Assembly: GCA_947383835.1 (NCBI GenBank)
Contig: CANDEV010000006.1
Coordinates: forward strand, 124,001-188,000
Direction of reading: 5' to 3'
Origin: an uncultured Clostridia bacterium
GTDB lineage: Bacteria > Bacillota > Clostridia > Oscillospirales > Ruminococcaceae
DNA length: 64,000 bases
The first letter of the stretch is position 1, and each line of letters starts with the position of its first letter. Of the stretch, positions 1 through 8,222 are shown piece after piece. The translations under genes were made by a program, and so were the position numbers. A model generated the notes under the pieces. That model was not told the DNA's origin. It did no database searches and saw only the letters and a program-made list of their open reading frames with translations.

Positions 1-717
1 CTCATAAATTGACGCAATAAAATTTATCGCAGCCATAAACATTATCAGCCACAGGATACCCTTGTTTGACCGCAGGTAGGAAAGTCCGTCCGCAGTCGTT
101 TTTAGAATGCTTTCGGACTTTTCGGGACTTTTCTCCGGTTCGGGGATCTTTATAAAGAATAACAGCACCAAAAACGCCGCTGCAAAGGTTGCCAAATCGA
201 AAGCAATTACCGCCCCGATCCCTGCAAATCCAACAATTGCCGAAGCAAAAACCGGTGTAAGAATTGTTGTCAGCGAGCTTGAAAAGGAATACATACCGCT
301 TGTTTTCTGATAATGCTCCTTTGGGGTAAGCAGCGTTGCAGCAACCTCTGCGGCGGGATTTTGCACCGTCCCCATAAGCCCGTTCACAGCGTTGAGAATG
401 TACAAGTGCCAAACCGCAAGATTTCCCGTTTTCAGCAGAACAAGCACTGTAACCGTGCAAGCCGCCGCAATACTGTCACAGACAAGCATAGTCACCTTTT
501 TGTTCCACCTGTCGCTGAGCACACCAGCGAAAATGCTCATAACAACATACGGCGCGTAAGAACAGACCGTCAGCAAAGCGGTGGACAATGCCGAGCCGCT
601 TTCACCATACAACCATATTACAAGCGCAAAATTTGTCATTGCGCTGCCCAAACCCGAAAGGGACTGGGTAAGCCATAGAATTATAAAGCTTTTAAGTTCT
701 TTTATAGTTTTTATCAT
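1..717 (-). CDS. MFS transporter, macrolide-efflux-like (3' end cut by window edge)
   Basis: The 239 visible codons start at ATG 717 and run off the left edge without a stop. The start is set by an AAAGGAG ribosome site just upstream. The protein has strongly hydrophobic segments separated by short basic loops. A loop of the form GVLSDRWNKK follows TM2, which is the A-like motif of major facilitator proteins. The order MIKTIKELKSF-TM-TM-loop resembles the MefA/MFS-3 drug exporters of Firmicutes. It would sit in the cytoplasmic membrane as a proton-driven exporter; the substrate cannot be told. About half of a normal ~410-residue protein is present. A long perfect hairpin (859-897) lies upstream in its probable leader. 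Confidence 0.85.
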   Translation of the reverse strand, partial: MIKTIKELKSFIILWLTQSLSGLGSAMTNFALVIWLYGESGSALSTALLTVCSYAPYVVMSIFAGVLSDRWNKKVTMLVCDSIAAACTVTVLVLLKTGNLAVWHLYILNAVNGLMGTVQNPAAEVAATLLTPKEHYQKTSGMYSFSSSLTTILTPVFASAIVGFAGIGAVIAFDLATFAAAFLVLLFFIKIPEPEKSPEKSESILKTTADGLSYLRSNKGILWLIMFMAAINFIASIYE

Positions 718-858
718 TTTACCTTGCTCCTTTAGTAATAGTAATTTTTACCACAAAGTGCAAGGCTTGACGAATTCAGTTTCGCTCCGTGAAGTCCGTC
801 ACTCCCTGCACGAAGCATTGCAAATGCAAAGTATCATGAAAATTCCTCCAAATTTTAC

Positions 859-897
859 ATGGAGACTTGTCAATAACAATAATTGACAAGTCTCCAT
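859..897 (-). terminator. Perfect 16-bp hairpin between DHH gene and MFS gene
   Basis: Arms 859-874 and 882-897 pair perfectly over 16 bp around a 7-nt loop. The hairpin lies 11 nt past the stop of the DHH gene and 142 nt before the MFS start, both on the minus strand. On the minus strand the bases after the hairpin are only mildly T-rich, so it is not a textbook terminator. It could end the DHH transcript or act as a leader structure for the exporter. Confidence 0.55.
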
Positions 898-907
898 TAA
901 ATATGTA

Positions 908-1825
908 TTATTCCTTGTAATTAATAAGCTCGTCAAGCATTTTAGGCAGTTCTGTCTCCATATTTTCATTGGTAAACTGACAAGTACCCACAGCCCTGTG
1001 TCCGCCGCCGCCGTATTTCAGCATAAGCTTGCCAACGTTTACGTTTGAGGTACGGTTAAGTATAGAGTAACCCACAGCCGCGCTGCAGCCCTGACCGCCC
1101 TTGCCGCTTACTATCCATGCGGAAATATTCTGCTCGGGGTAAAGACTGTAAATAAGAAAACGGTTGCCGGAATAAATTGGGTCTACACCACGGAGGTCGC
1201 TGATGATAACGTCCTTTTCAACCCTTGTGTGAGCCTTTACCATTTCCTTGAATTTTTCGGTCTGCTCCATGTAAATGTCAATTCTTTCCTTTACATCGGG
1301 CAGAGAAAGAATTTCGTCCGTATTCATGGTACGGCAGCAGTCGATAAGCTTTTCCATGAGCTGATAATTGGAAATGGTAAAATTACGCCACCGTCCCAAG
1401 CCTGTTCTTGGGTCCATAAGGAAACCCACAAGAATCCAGCCCGTAGGATTGAGAATTTCCTCGCGTGTAAGATTGCCGCTGTCTACCTTGTCAACAGCTA
1501 CCATCATATCGTCATAGTGACCGAAACGCTCCTTGCCGCCGTAATAATCGTAAATAATTCTTGCACATGAGGGAGCGATACGGCTTTCGCCTCTGTACTT
1601 GCCCTCAAGCTGGTTGCGCTCAAATTCGCTTGAATGGTGATCGAACCAAAGTCCGCAGCCCTCAACGTATGGCACGTTTGCAAGGCAGTCGTCCTCGGTT
1701 ATCTCAATAAGCCCGTCCTGCAAGTCCTTGGGGTGGGCAAATTTCCAGTGGTCTATAACTCCTACATCTTTCAACAATGCGCCGCAGGCAAGTCCGTCAA
1801 AATCCGAACGTGTAACAAGTCTCAT
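908..1825 (-). CDS. DHH/DHHA1 family phosphoesterase
   Basis: This 305-residue protein carries the N-terminal DHH domain, with SDFDG at residues 7-11 and the DHH signature at 62-64. A C-terminal DHHA1 domain follows, with GGGGH at 272-276. These motifs place metal-bound phosphodiester hydrolysis in the cytoplasm. Family members include NrnA-type nanoRNases, c-di-AMP/pApA phosphodiesterases and proteins annotated as exopolyphosphatases; the sequence does not say which. The frame stays open upstream, but ATG 1825 has AGGAG at the right distance and begins with the typical MRLVTRSDFDG, so I reject the longer start. A good promoter lies at 1875-1903. The gene appears to be transcribed alone. Confidence 0.9.
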   Translation of the reverse strand: MRLVTRSDFDGLACGALLKDVGVIDHWKFAHPKDLQDGLIEITEDDCLANVPYVEGCGLWFDHHSSEFERNQLEGKYRGESRIAPSCARIIYDYYGGKERFGHYDDMMVAVDKVDSGNLTREEILNPTGWILVGFLMDPRTGLGRWRNFTISNYQLMEKLIDCCRTMNTDEILSLPDVKERIDIYMEQTEKFKEMVKAHTRVEKDVIISDLRGVDPIYSGNRFLIYSLYPEQNISAWIVSGKGGQGCSAAVGYSILNRTSNVNVGKLMLKYGGGGHRAVGTCQFTNENMETELPKMLDELINYKE

Positions 1826-1874
1826 TTCAACACAACTCCTAACAAAATTAATTGAAATACAAATATACGTTAAT

Positions 1875-1903
1875 ATTATACAACATTTTATTTTGAATTT
1901 CAA
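1875..1903 (-). promoter_or_regulatory. Promoter of the DHH gene
   Basis: On the minus strand, TTGAAA (1903-1898) is separated by 17 bp from TATAAT (1880-1875), giving a leader of about 45 nt before ATG 1825. Confidence 0.65.
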
Positions 1904-1982
1904 GTGTTTTTTGGGAAAATTTTAATAAAAGTGCATAAACCCAAAAAGTTATTAGGATTTTCGTAAATATGCTTATGTAAAA

Positions 1983-2516
1983 TTATTTTGTCTCCAGATA
2001 AATGTTAGTTTCGAAGATGATTTCCTGTGTTTCCATATCTTCGGTTTGTGCTGAAATGTAATCAATGTTGTCATATTGAGGAACAAGCATAGCATACACA
2101 ACAAGCTTTTGTTCACCTGGTTTAATGCTTATATCATAAAGGTCATCCTCATTATAATCGCTCAATGGGATTCTGCAGTATGATAACCATGTTTCTGAAG
2201 GGAGACAGCAACCAACTGACACGAGTTCCACAGGCGACTTCTTTTCGTTCGTTAGGTTTGTAACACCTGTGTACAACACAAGGTATTCGTTACCGTCAGA
2301 ACCCTGTTCGATGACTGCGTTTACGAGCATAAAATCAGCGCCCTGGGTTACTTCCTCTGACACTTCATACCTTGGTTCAGTTACAATTTGATGATGAATA
2401 CCAGTATCTTCCTCTACACCTGTGCCGTAAGCAGGAACATTTCTCTCGTCCTCACATGCTGCCAAGCAAATAGACATCAAAATTATAAGTACCATAGCAA
2501 TTGATTTTGTTTTCAT
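1983..2516 (-). CDS. Predicted lipoprotein of unknown function
   Basis: This 177-residue protein begins with a lipoprotein signal peptide: basic MKTK, a hydrophobic stretch, then the lipobox LAAC with Cys21 as the lipidation site. The mature part starts acidic (EDERN) and continues into a probable beta-rich extracellular domain of about 110 residues. I do not recognise the domain; the layout resembles small DUF4352/DUF5067-type lipoproteins, but that is a guess. ATG 2516 is preceded by TTGAGGTG, which decides the start over the longer open frame. It stands between the DHH gene and pyrG with no operon partner. It would be anchored on the outer face of the membrane. Confidence 0.75.
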   Translation of the reverse strand: MKTKSIAMVLIILMSICLAACEDERNVPAYGTGVEEDTGIHHQIVTEPRYEVSEEVTQGADFMLVNAVIEQGSDGNEYLVLYTGVTNLTNEKKSPVELVSVGCCLPSETWLSYCRIPLSDYNEDDLYDISIKPGEQKLVVYAMLVPQYDNIDYISAQTEDMETQEIIFETNIYLETK

Positions 2517-2893
2517 ATTTAACACCTCAAAAAATTTAGCCGCATACATTATCTGCGGCAGATTGAAATAATTATATAATAACCTATAGTCGTATTGGTG
2601 AACAATCTTTTTTTTTTTTTTTTACAAAATTATGAATTTTATGGTATTTTTTGAAATAAAAAAGAGGTCTGCTATTCAAGCTATAAATGAGGAATTATTA
2701 AATTTTATGAAATATAAAATTTTACTTGCTTTTCCGACAAAAAAATGTTATAATAAAATCTAATAATGTTTTAAGACCTTGAAGCAAGTGCAAAAAGTGC
2801 GTAGCACAAAAAGTTCTTGTCTCTTGCTTCTTAAACTCTTAAAGCGGAACGATCAACAATTATATCCATTTATCTCTATTAGGAGGAAAAACT
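2517..2893. other. Intergenic region upstream of pyrG with a 16-T run
   Basis: The stretch is AT-rich. It holds a 16-base T homopolymer (2608-2623), the pyrG promoter (2726-2754) and a leader of about 130 nt. In the leader GAAGCAAG (2781-2788) can pair with CTTGCTTC (2823-2830), enclosing a small GTGC/GCAC hairpin (2797-2807). There is no U-run after this structure, so it is not an attenuator of the usual kind. Confidence 0.6.
2726..2754 (+). promoter_or_regulatory. Promoter of pyrG
   Basis: TTGCTT (2726-2731), 17 bp, then TATAAT (2749-2754) with an extended TGT in front of the -10 box. The predicted start near 2761 is not a run of G or C, so CTP-sensed stuttering as in Bacillus pyrG is not suggested. 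Confidence 0.75.
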
Positions 2894-4504
2894 ATGCCGA
2901 TAAAGTATATTTTCGTAACAGGCGGAGTTGTTTCGGGACTTGGCAAGGGTATCACCGCCGCTTCCCTGGGACGGCTTCTTAAAGCGAGAGGCTACCGTGT
3001 TACGATACAAAAATTTGACCCGTACATAAATCTTGACCCGGGAACTATGTCCCCCTATCAGCACGGCGAGGTGTTCGTTACCGACGACGGCGCAGAGACT
3101 GACCTTGATTTGGGACACTACGAACGTTTTATTGACGAAAATCTGTCAGTAAACTCAAACGTTACTACGGGAAAAATTTACTGGAACGTTCTTACAAAAG
3201 AACGCCGCGGCGACTACTTAGGCGGCACAGTACAAGTAATTCCTCATATTACCAACGAGATAAAGGAACGGGTCTACAAGGTGGGCAAGGAGACCAACAC
3301 CGACATTGTTATAACCGAGATCGGCGGCACAGTTGGCGATATTGAGTCCACACCGTTTCTTGAAGCGATACGCCAGGTCGTTACCGAAGTTGGCAGGGAG
3401 AACGCGATGTACATTCACGTTACTCTCGTCCCCTACATTGCAGGCTCGGAGGAGCTTAAATCAAAGCCTACACAGCACTCCACAAAGGAGCTGCTTTCTA
3501 TCGGCATTCAGCCGAATATAATCGTATGCCGTTCCGAAAAGGAAATTCCCGAAGATATGCGAAGCAAAATAGCTCTTTTCTGCAACGTCAGAAGCTGCGA
3601 CGTTATTCAGAATCTCACTGCTCCCTCGCTTTATGAAGTACCACTTTGGCTTGAAAAAGAGGGTCTTGCGGACGTTGTTTGCCACCATCTGGGTCTTGAA
3701 AATAAAAAACCTGATCTTGCAGAATGGATAGATATGGTAAATCGTACAAAGGCTGCTGATAAAAAAGTTACTATCGGTCTTGTGGGCAAATATGTTGTTC
3801 TCCACGACGCTTATCTCTCCGTTGCGGAGGCTCTCCGTCACGGCGGAATAAACTGCGGAGCAGAGGTAGACATTCAATGGATAAATTCCGAGGAAATAAC
3901 CTCTGAAAACGCCGCGGAAATGCTTAAAGAATGTGACGGAATTATTGTCCCCGGCGGATTCGGCGACCGCGGTATCGAGGGCATGATAGAGTCCATACGA
4001 TATGCAAGAGAAAATAAAGTTCCGTTTTTCGGTATATGTCTCGGTATGCAAATGGCTGTTGTCGAGTACGCAAGAAACGTTCTCGGCTTTAAAGACGCAA
4101 ATTCCACAGAATTTGGAGAAACCGAACACCCTGTTATCGACATTATGGAGGATCAGAAAACCATTACCGAAAAAGGCGGCACAATGCGTTTGGGACTTTA
4201 CCCTTGCAAGCTTACCGATGGCACTATCTCCTCGCGGGTTTACGGCGAACCTCTTATTTACGAAAGACACCGCCACCGCTGGGAATTTAACAACGCTTTC
4301 CGACCACAGTTTCAGGAAGCGGGATTGACTATTGCGGGAATTTCCCCCGACGAAAGACTTGTTGAAATTGTGGAGATCAAGGATCACCCCTGGTTTGTGG
4401 GAGTCCAATTCCACCCCGAGTTCAAGTCCAGACCAAACAAGCCGCAAAAGCTTTTCGCGGACTTTATAAAGGCTTCGGTTGAAAATATGGAAAACAAAAA
4501 ATAA
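2894..4504 (+). CDS. pyrG: CTP synthase
   Basis: CTP synthase of 536 residues, full length for the family. It converts UTP to CTP with ATP and glutamine, the last step of pyrimidine nucleotide synthesis. The N-terminal synthetase domain starts with FVTGGVVSGLGKGI, the ATP-binding P-loop, and contains the DPYIN and HGEVFVTDDGAETDLD segments. The C-terminal class-I glutaminase carries the GICLGMQ nucleophile-cysteine motif and HPEF with the triad His and Glu near the end. AGGAGG at 2881-2886 sets the start. It has its own promoter and terminator, so it is a single-gene transcript. The pyrB-like gene of the same pathway lies 35 kb away. Confidence 0.98.
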   Translation: MPIKYIFVTGGVVSGLGKGITAASLGRLLKARGYRVTIQKFDPYINLDPGTMSPYQHGEVFVTDDGAETDLDLGHYERFIDENLSVNSNVTTGKIYWNVLTKERRGDYLGGTVQVIPHITNEIKERVYKVGKETNTDIVITEIGGTVGDIESTPFLEAIRQVVTEVGRENAMYIHVTLVPYIAGSEELKSKPTQHSTKELLSIGIQPNIIVCRSEKEIPEDMRSKIALFCNVRSCDVIQNLTAPSLYEVPLWLEKEGLADVVCHHLGLENKKPDLAEWIDMVNRTKAADKKVTIGLVGKYVVLHDAYLSVAEALRHGGINCGAEVDIQWINSEEITSENAAEMLKECDGIIVPGGFGDRGIEGMIESIRYARENKVPFFGICLGMQMAVVEYARNVLGFKDANSTEFGETEHPVIDIMEDQKTITEKGGTMRLGLYPCKLTDGTISSRVYGEPLIYERHRHRWEFNNAFRPQFQEAGLTIAGISPDERLVEIVEIKDHPWFVGVQFHPEFKSRPNKPQKLFADFIKASVENMENKK

Positions 4505-4510
4505 CAACAA

Positions 4511-4542
4511 AAATCCGCTTTGTTTTGGCAAAGCGGATTTTT
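4511..4542 (+). terminator. Terminator of pyrG, shared with merR
   Basis: AAATCCGCTTTG (4511-4522), a 6-nt loop, and CAAAGCGGATTT (4529-4540) are followed by T residues. The A-run on the 5' side lets it also work for the convergent merR gene, whose stop codon overlaps it. Confidence 0.85.
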
Positions 4543-4891
4543 ATGTCAGGTGACTCCTATACCATTCAATTTTATCGTCTAAATTTTGTGAATACTCCAG
4601 CCATTTCTCAAGCTGTTCACTAACATAAAGCTTGTGCTTTTCGAGCAAATCAAGCCTTTCGGCAATTGTTGAATTTCCTTCATAACGCAGATCGGAGTAA
4701 TGCTTCATATCCCTCAGGCTCATTCCTGTATTTTTTAGCTTTTGCAGAAATTTTATCCATTCAACGTCGTTTTCGGAATAATCTCTGCGGTTCGCAGCGT
4801 CGCGATTTACACGAATAAGTCCCTTGTTTTCGTAATATCTTAATGCGGAACAGCTTACGCCTGTTATTTGTGAAAATTTTCCTATAGTCAT
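4541..4891 (-). CDS. MerR family transcriptional regulator
   Basis: This 116-residue protein has the N-terminal MerR winged helix-turn-helix (MTIGKFSQITGVSCSALRYYENKGL), then the RDY and dimer-helix region (WIKFLQKLKNTGMSLRDMK). A long coiled-coil helix follows. There is no C-terminal effector domain and no metal-binding cysteine cluster, so the ligand is not evident. The layout fits the short AdhR/NmlR-like group that answers to aldehydes or redox stress, by family resemblance only. GGAGG precedes ATG 4891. It is divergent from the carboxymuconolactone-decarboxylase-like gene and probably controls it and itself through the intergenic dyad. Confidence 0.92.
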   Translation of the reverse strand: MTIGKFSQITGVSCSALRYYENKGLIRVNRDAANRRDYSENDVEWIKFLQKLKNTGMSLRDMKHYSDLRYEGNSTIAERLDLLEKHKLYVSEQLEKWLEYSQNLDDKIEWYRSHLT

Positions 4892-4921
4892 TTTTTCCTC
4901 CTAAAATTAACAATTTGTTTA

Positions 4922-4952
4922 TTGACTTAAAGCATAGTTTAAGAATTATACT
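4922..4952 (+). promoter_or_regulatory. MerR-type promoter with 19-bp spacer and dyad operator
   Basis: TTGACT (4922-4927) and TATACT (4947-4952) are 19 bp apart. This over-long spacer is the hallmark of promoters that MerR proteins activate by untwisting DNA. A perfect dyad, CTTAAA (4926-4931), GCATAG, TTTAAG (4938-4943), lies between the boxes. It drives the gene at 5002. Confidence 0.8.
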
Positions 4953-5001
4953 GAAAATGCTAAATGCTAAAAAGAAATAATTCTTGAAAGGAATTGATAT
5001 T

Positions 5002-5385
5002 ATGGAAAAATCAAGATACGCAAAGGGTCTGGAAAATCTGTCCGCGGTGGACGGAAGCAGAGGAGAATCAGTTATAAGATCTCTTGACGATATTTCCCCA
5101 GAGTTGGGAAAATACATTGTAGAGTTTGCATTCGGCGATATTTATTCGGGTCGCGAACTGTCCTTGAAGGAGAGAGAAATCGTGACACTGGCAAGCCTGC
5201 TTACCCTTGGCGGCTGTGAACCGCAGCTTGAAGTGCATATCAACGGCGCGCTTAATACAGGTATTCCGCCTGAAAAAATCATAGCGATTTTTTTGCAATG
5301 TATTCCATACGCAGGCTTCCCAAGAGTACTTAACGCTGTTTTTACAGCTAAAAAAATTTTTGCAGAAAAAAACATTGTTGTCTGA
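5002..5385 (+). CDS. Carboxymuconolactone decarboxylase (AhpD-like) family protein
   Basis: This 127-residue protein has the CMD/AhpD all-helical fold, seen in the segment LKEREIVTLASLLTLGG followed by the helix EVHINGALNTGIPPEKI. Many family members use a CxxC pair for peroxide reduction. Here only isolated cysteines are visible (one in GGCEPQ, one in LQCIPYAG), so AhpD-type disulfide chemistry is not assured. ATG 5002 is chosen because AAAGGA lies 9 bases upstream; the longer frame would start with TTG and lacks a site. It sits behind a 19-bp-spacer promoter divergent from merR, which suggests stress- or substrate-induced expression. Confidence 0.9.
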   Translation: MEKSRYAKGLENLSAVDGSRGESVIRSLDDISPELGKYIVEFAFGDIYSGRELSLKEREIVTLASLLTLGGCEPQLEVHINGALNTGIPPEKIIAIFLQCIPYAGFPRVLNAVFTAKKIFAEKNIVV

Positions 5386-5388
5386 AAT

Positions 5389-5430
5389 AAAATGTCCCGA
5401 AATTCAAATAAAATTTCGGGACATTTTTTA
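5389..5430 (+). terminator. Bidirectional terminator
   Basis: AAAATGTCCCGAAATT (5389-5404), a 7-nt loop, and AATTTCGGGACATTTT (5412-5427) form a 16-bp stem with A and T runs on both sides. It serves the gene ending at 5385 and the convergent gene ending at 5428. Confidence 0.88.
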
Positions 5431-8175
5431 ATTTTTCCTCAAAAGCTGGAAGATCACGAGTACCGCCGTAAATATAAAATTATACGCCAAAAACATTGAT
5501 ACCGATAACTCCTGAAAGCTGCTTAAAATTACCATAACAAGGCATATTATTATGCCCAAAAGCATTGAAACCGCTTGAATACCTATACCAACATTTATGG
5601 TGCCCTTCATGTGCCTGCAGCTTAAAATAAGTGAAGCAAATGCAGAGAATTTTCCCGAGCAAGCCAGCGATGCACGCTGATTTACCTGATAGGACGTTAC
5701 CTCGTTGAATTGCTCGTGAACCCTAAACGGTATCAGCTTCAGATATTCCGGAGAAATCTCAAAAAGCTCCGACAGACGGTTTATTGACACTATTGAATCC
5801 ACCGACCGTATCATAACGTAAACATCATTTTTCTGCAAATCCTGCAATGCCTGTGCAACCTCCAAGGTAGGGATTATTTCCACGAGGAACATAGCCGAAA
5901 GCTCTCCGGATATTGAAAGATAAACCGCCGTTCTGCCATTTTCGGTGTACTCCTTTTCCTTTGTAAGAGGGGGCATTCCCTCAATGCTGTGGTTTACCAT
6001 AAGCTCCCTGTTGCCGAGAAGCACTCTCTTGTTATTGATCCAGCCGCAAAGCCCCATCGAATCCTCAAAAATATAACTTTCCACAGGATTAAGAAGTTCT
6101 GTTTTTCCAGCAATAATATCATAAAACATATTTTTCAGTATGCTTCCCGCCTGTGTAGTAAGGCTCGCCGCCTCAACGATAGCTTCGTCTATCCGCGTAT
6201 CGGAAAAAACCTTTATTGCAGCAAGCTTAACACTTCCCTGAGGGAAAAGCTGATTTGCGTCAACAAGAACGCTGTTTGTGTCAGCAAATTCTTCTATGCA
6301 GTCAAAGCCCAAAACAACACCCTGATTTTCCGCACCCTTAATTTCAGCCCTCATCATCGGGACGTTTACAACAAGCATCATCGAAAATCCCGTACATATT
6401 GAAATAACACCCACAAAAACGGAAATGCCGATATAAATAGCAGAAGAAGAGCCATGATTGGGACCGCTGACAATGCCGGCTATTACAGCTATAACTATTG
6501 CCACCGCAAGTACAACAGGTGTGAAAATTCGGCAGAAGCTGTCTGTGCTGTCATTTGCATAAGAGGTTTTAAGAAATTCAGATAAAAACTCGGTCTTTCT
6601 CATTGCTGAAAGGTTCGGAAAGTCCCTTAAGGTTCCACGGGTAAAGCTTTGCGCCGTCTCTTCATCTGCAACAGGAAAAATCGCGTATTTTTCGCTGCTT
6701 CCCGAAACAAATCTAAAGCTGCGCTGCGTCCTGCTTACTATCAAGAGCTTGCCTATGGTATTGAACAGTAGAGAAGCTATCGCAACAGGTACATAAATGT
6801 GAACAAAGCTTCCTTTTATCAGATTTTCATTTGCAAACATTATCATGGAAGTAACGATCGAAGTCACAGTCGAAATTGCACACAGGCTGTCACAGTCCGC
6901 CTTGAGAGAAAGAATTTTTGACAGACCGCAGGAAATTACAGTATAGCTTGAAAAAGCGGCAAGAAGACCGAGAATGGCATTTACAAAAAGATATGAGCTT
7001 GTTTGGGTACGCTTATTAAGAAGCTCCATAACAGGCAGACTTTGTGTATCATTTGCGGCAGCAATATATGCGCTTGCCGCAAAGCATACTATCAGCACGA
7101 CAAGCCGAAGGATAAGACTTCCTTTAAGCTGAGCAATATCATGAGCGATAGAAGCCGCATCGTCAAAGCTTTCAAAATCGTCAATTACCTTAGTGGTATT
7201 ATCGTCTTCAACTTCCTCGCCTGAAACGTCCTCCTCATCGCCTACAAGAATAAAATCCTTGATTTTTTTGCTGCGGCGTTCCTTCAGGGCAGAAATTTTA
7301 TCAAGCTCATGCTGCTCGGTATCAACAGATATCTGGGACGTGTCCTGAATAATTTTATCATCAAGATTAAGGTCGATGTCAAGAATTGAAGTCCTCTCAA
7401 TAGGAGCAACGTGCTGCGTTCTTGATAAACGTTCTTTCTTGGCTTTCATCATCCCGTCAAGCAGTTCAGTATTTCCCGTAACACCCTTTTCGCTGTCATC
7501 CTGCTTCGGAATAAGCCGTGTGAACAAATCAGTTATGCCCCTGTGAACTGTATTTTCAAGCTTTACGCTTTTTTTCTTTTTGTCGGAATACTCATTGAGA
7601 ATCTCGTCAAGATTTTTTTCCTCAATTGCCGAATACTTTTCAAACGGGTCGCTTACAGCTTTTGGCGACTCGGCTGCGCTTTGGATAGGCGGCTCGGAAG
7701 ATGAAGCCGCAGTCTGCTTCGGTTCAGATTTTTTATGCGGTTCACGCTTGAAAAGACCGCTTTTGTGTTCCTTTTCTTTTTCTTCATCACGTGCAGCGTC
7801 ACCGTAAATATCAGCCTGCTCCATTTTTTCAGAAAAGGAGCGGCTTGGCTTAGGTTCCGGAATGTAGCTTTCCGCAGCATTTTTTTCGTGAACAGAGTTC
7901 AGAGTTTGGGTTAGCTTGCCGTATTTTTTTGTAAAATCATCACTGTCGTCAGCATTTTCAGACTGTGCACTGACAACGTTCTTGTTTTCCTGTTCGTATG
8001 TAGGACTTGAGATGTCAGCTGCACCGTCATTCCGGCTTGACGCTTTATCAGACTTTTCTCCGTAATTGTTTAAAATATTATCAATATCTATATCGGAAGC
8101 TTTTTTATTTTCCTTCTCGGAATTGCCCGAATATTCATTAAGAATATCGTCAATTGAGTATTTTCCGTCAGCCAA
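5428..8175 (-). CDS. P-type ATPase-like membrane protein lacking catalytic motifs, with N-terminal DILNEY-type motifs
   Basis: 915 residues. The first ~340 are charged, low-complexity and probably disordered. They contain three copies of a short motif, [IL]D[DNE]ILN[EN]Y, near residues 8-15, 31-38 and 189-196. Then come four membrane helices, a small loop domain, two more helices, a large cytoplasmic domain and two C-terminal helices, the order of P1B-type ATPases. KGAENQGVVLGF...NSVLVDANQLF matches the copper ATPase's KGAENGILIKGG...TTVVFDKTGTL, but DKTGT is replaced by DANQL (Asp639). CPC, TGES, TGDN and GDGxNDA are also absent, while GNRELM of the N-domain remains. It should not pump ions. 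TTG 8175 is preferred because AAAGGAG lies 8 bases upstream; ATG 8193 has no site. It follows rlmB. Confidence 0.8.
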   Translation of the reverse strand: MADGKYSIDDILNEYSGNSEKENKKASDIDIDNILNNYGEKSDKASSRNDGAADISSPTYEQENKNVVSAQSENADDSDDFTKKYGKLTQTLNSVHEKNAAESYIPEPKPSRSFSEKMEQADIYGDAARDEEKEKEHKSGLFKREPHKKSEPKQTAASSSEPPIQSAAESPKAVSDPFEKYSAIEEKNLDEILNEYSDKKKKSVKLENTVHRGITDLFTRLIPKQDDSEKGVTGNTELLDGMMKAKKERLSRTQHVAPIERTSILDIDLNLDDKIIQDTSQISVDTEQHELDKISALKERRSKKIKDFILVGDEEDVSGEEVEDDNTTKVIDDFESFDDAASIAHDIAQLKGSLILRLVVLIVCFAASAYIAAANDTQSLPVMELLNKRTQTSSYLFVNAILGLLAAFSSYTVISCGLSKILSLKADCDSLCAISTVTSIVTSMIMFANENLIKGSFVHIYVPVAIASLLFNTIGKLLIVSRTQRSFRFVSGSSEKYAIFPVADEETAQSFTRGTLRDFPNLSAMRKTEFLSEFLKTSYANDSTDSFCRIFTPVVLAVAIVIAVIAGIVSGPNHGSSSAIYIGISVFVGVISICTGFSMMLVVNVPMMRAEIKGAENQGVVLGFDCIEEFADTNSVLVDANQLFPQGSVKLAAIKVFSDTRIDEAIVEAASLTTQAGSILKNMFYDIIAGKTELLNPVESYIFEDSMGLCGWINNKRVLLGNRELMVNHSIEGMPPLTKEKEYTENGRTAVYLSISGELSAMFLVEIIPTLEVAQALQDLQKNDVYVMIRSVDSIVSINRLSELFEISPEYLKLIPFRVHEQFNEVTSYQVNQRASLACSGKFSAFASLILSCRHMKGTINVGIGIQAVSMLLGIIICLVMVILSSFQELSVSMFLAYNFIFTAVLVIFQLLRKN

Positions 8176-8222
8176 ATTCAGCGCTCCTTTCATAATTTCT
8201 GAATATTCATCGGTAAATCCGA

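Noticed and set aside
2608..2623. Terminator at the 16-T run
   Set aside because: There is no stem in front of the T-run on the plus strand, and no gene reads toward it on that strand.
2761..2893. CTP-dependent attenuator of pyrG as in Bacillus
   Set aside because: The leader neither begins with a GGGC-type start nor ends in a U-run hairpin before the gene.
3461..4531. Long open frame on the minus strand across pyrG (356 codons)
   Set aside because: It lies antisense inside a certain pyrG gene, has no ribosome site and a Phe/Asn-rich composition typical of a shadow frame.
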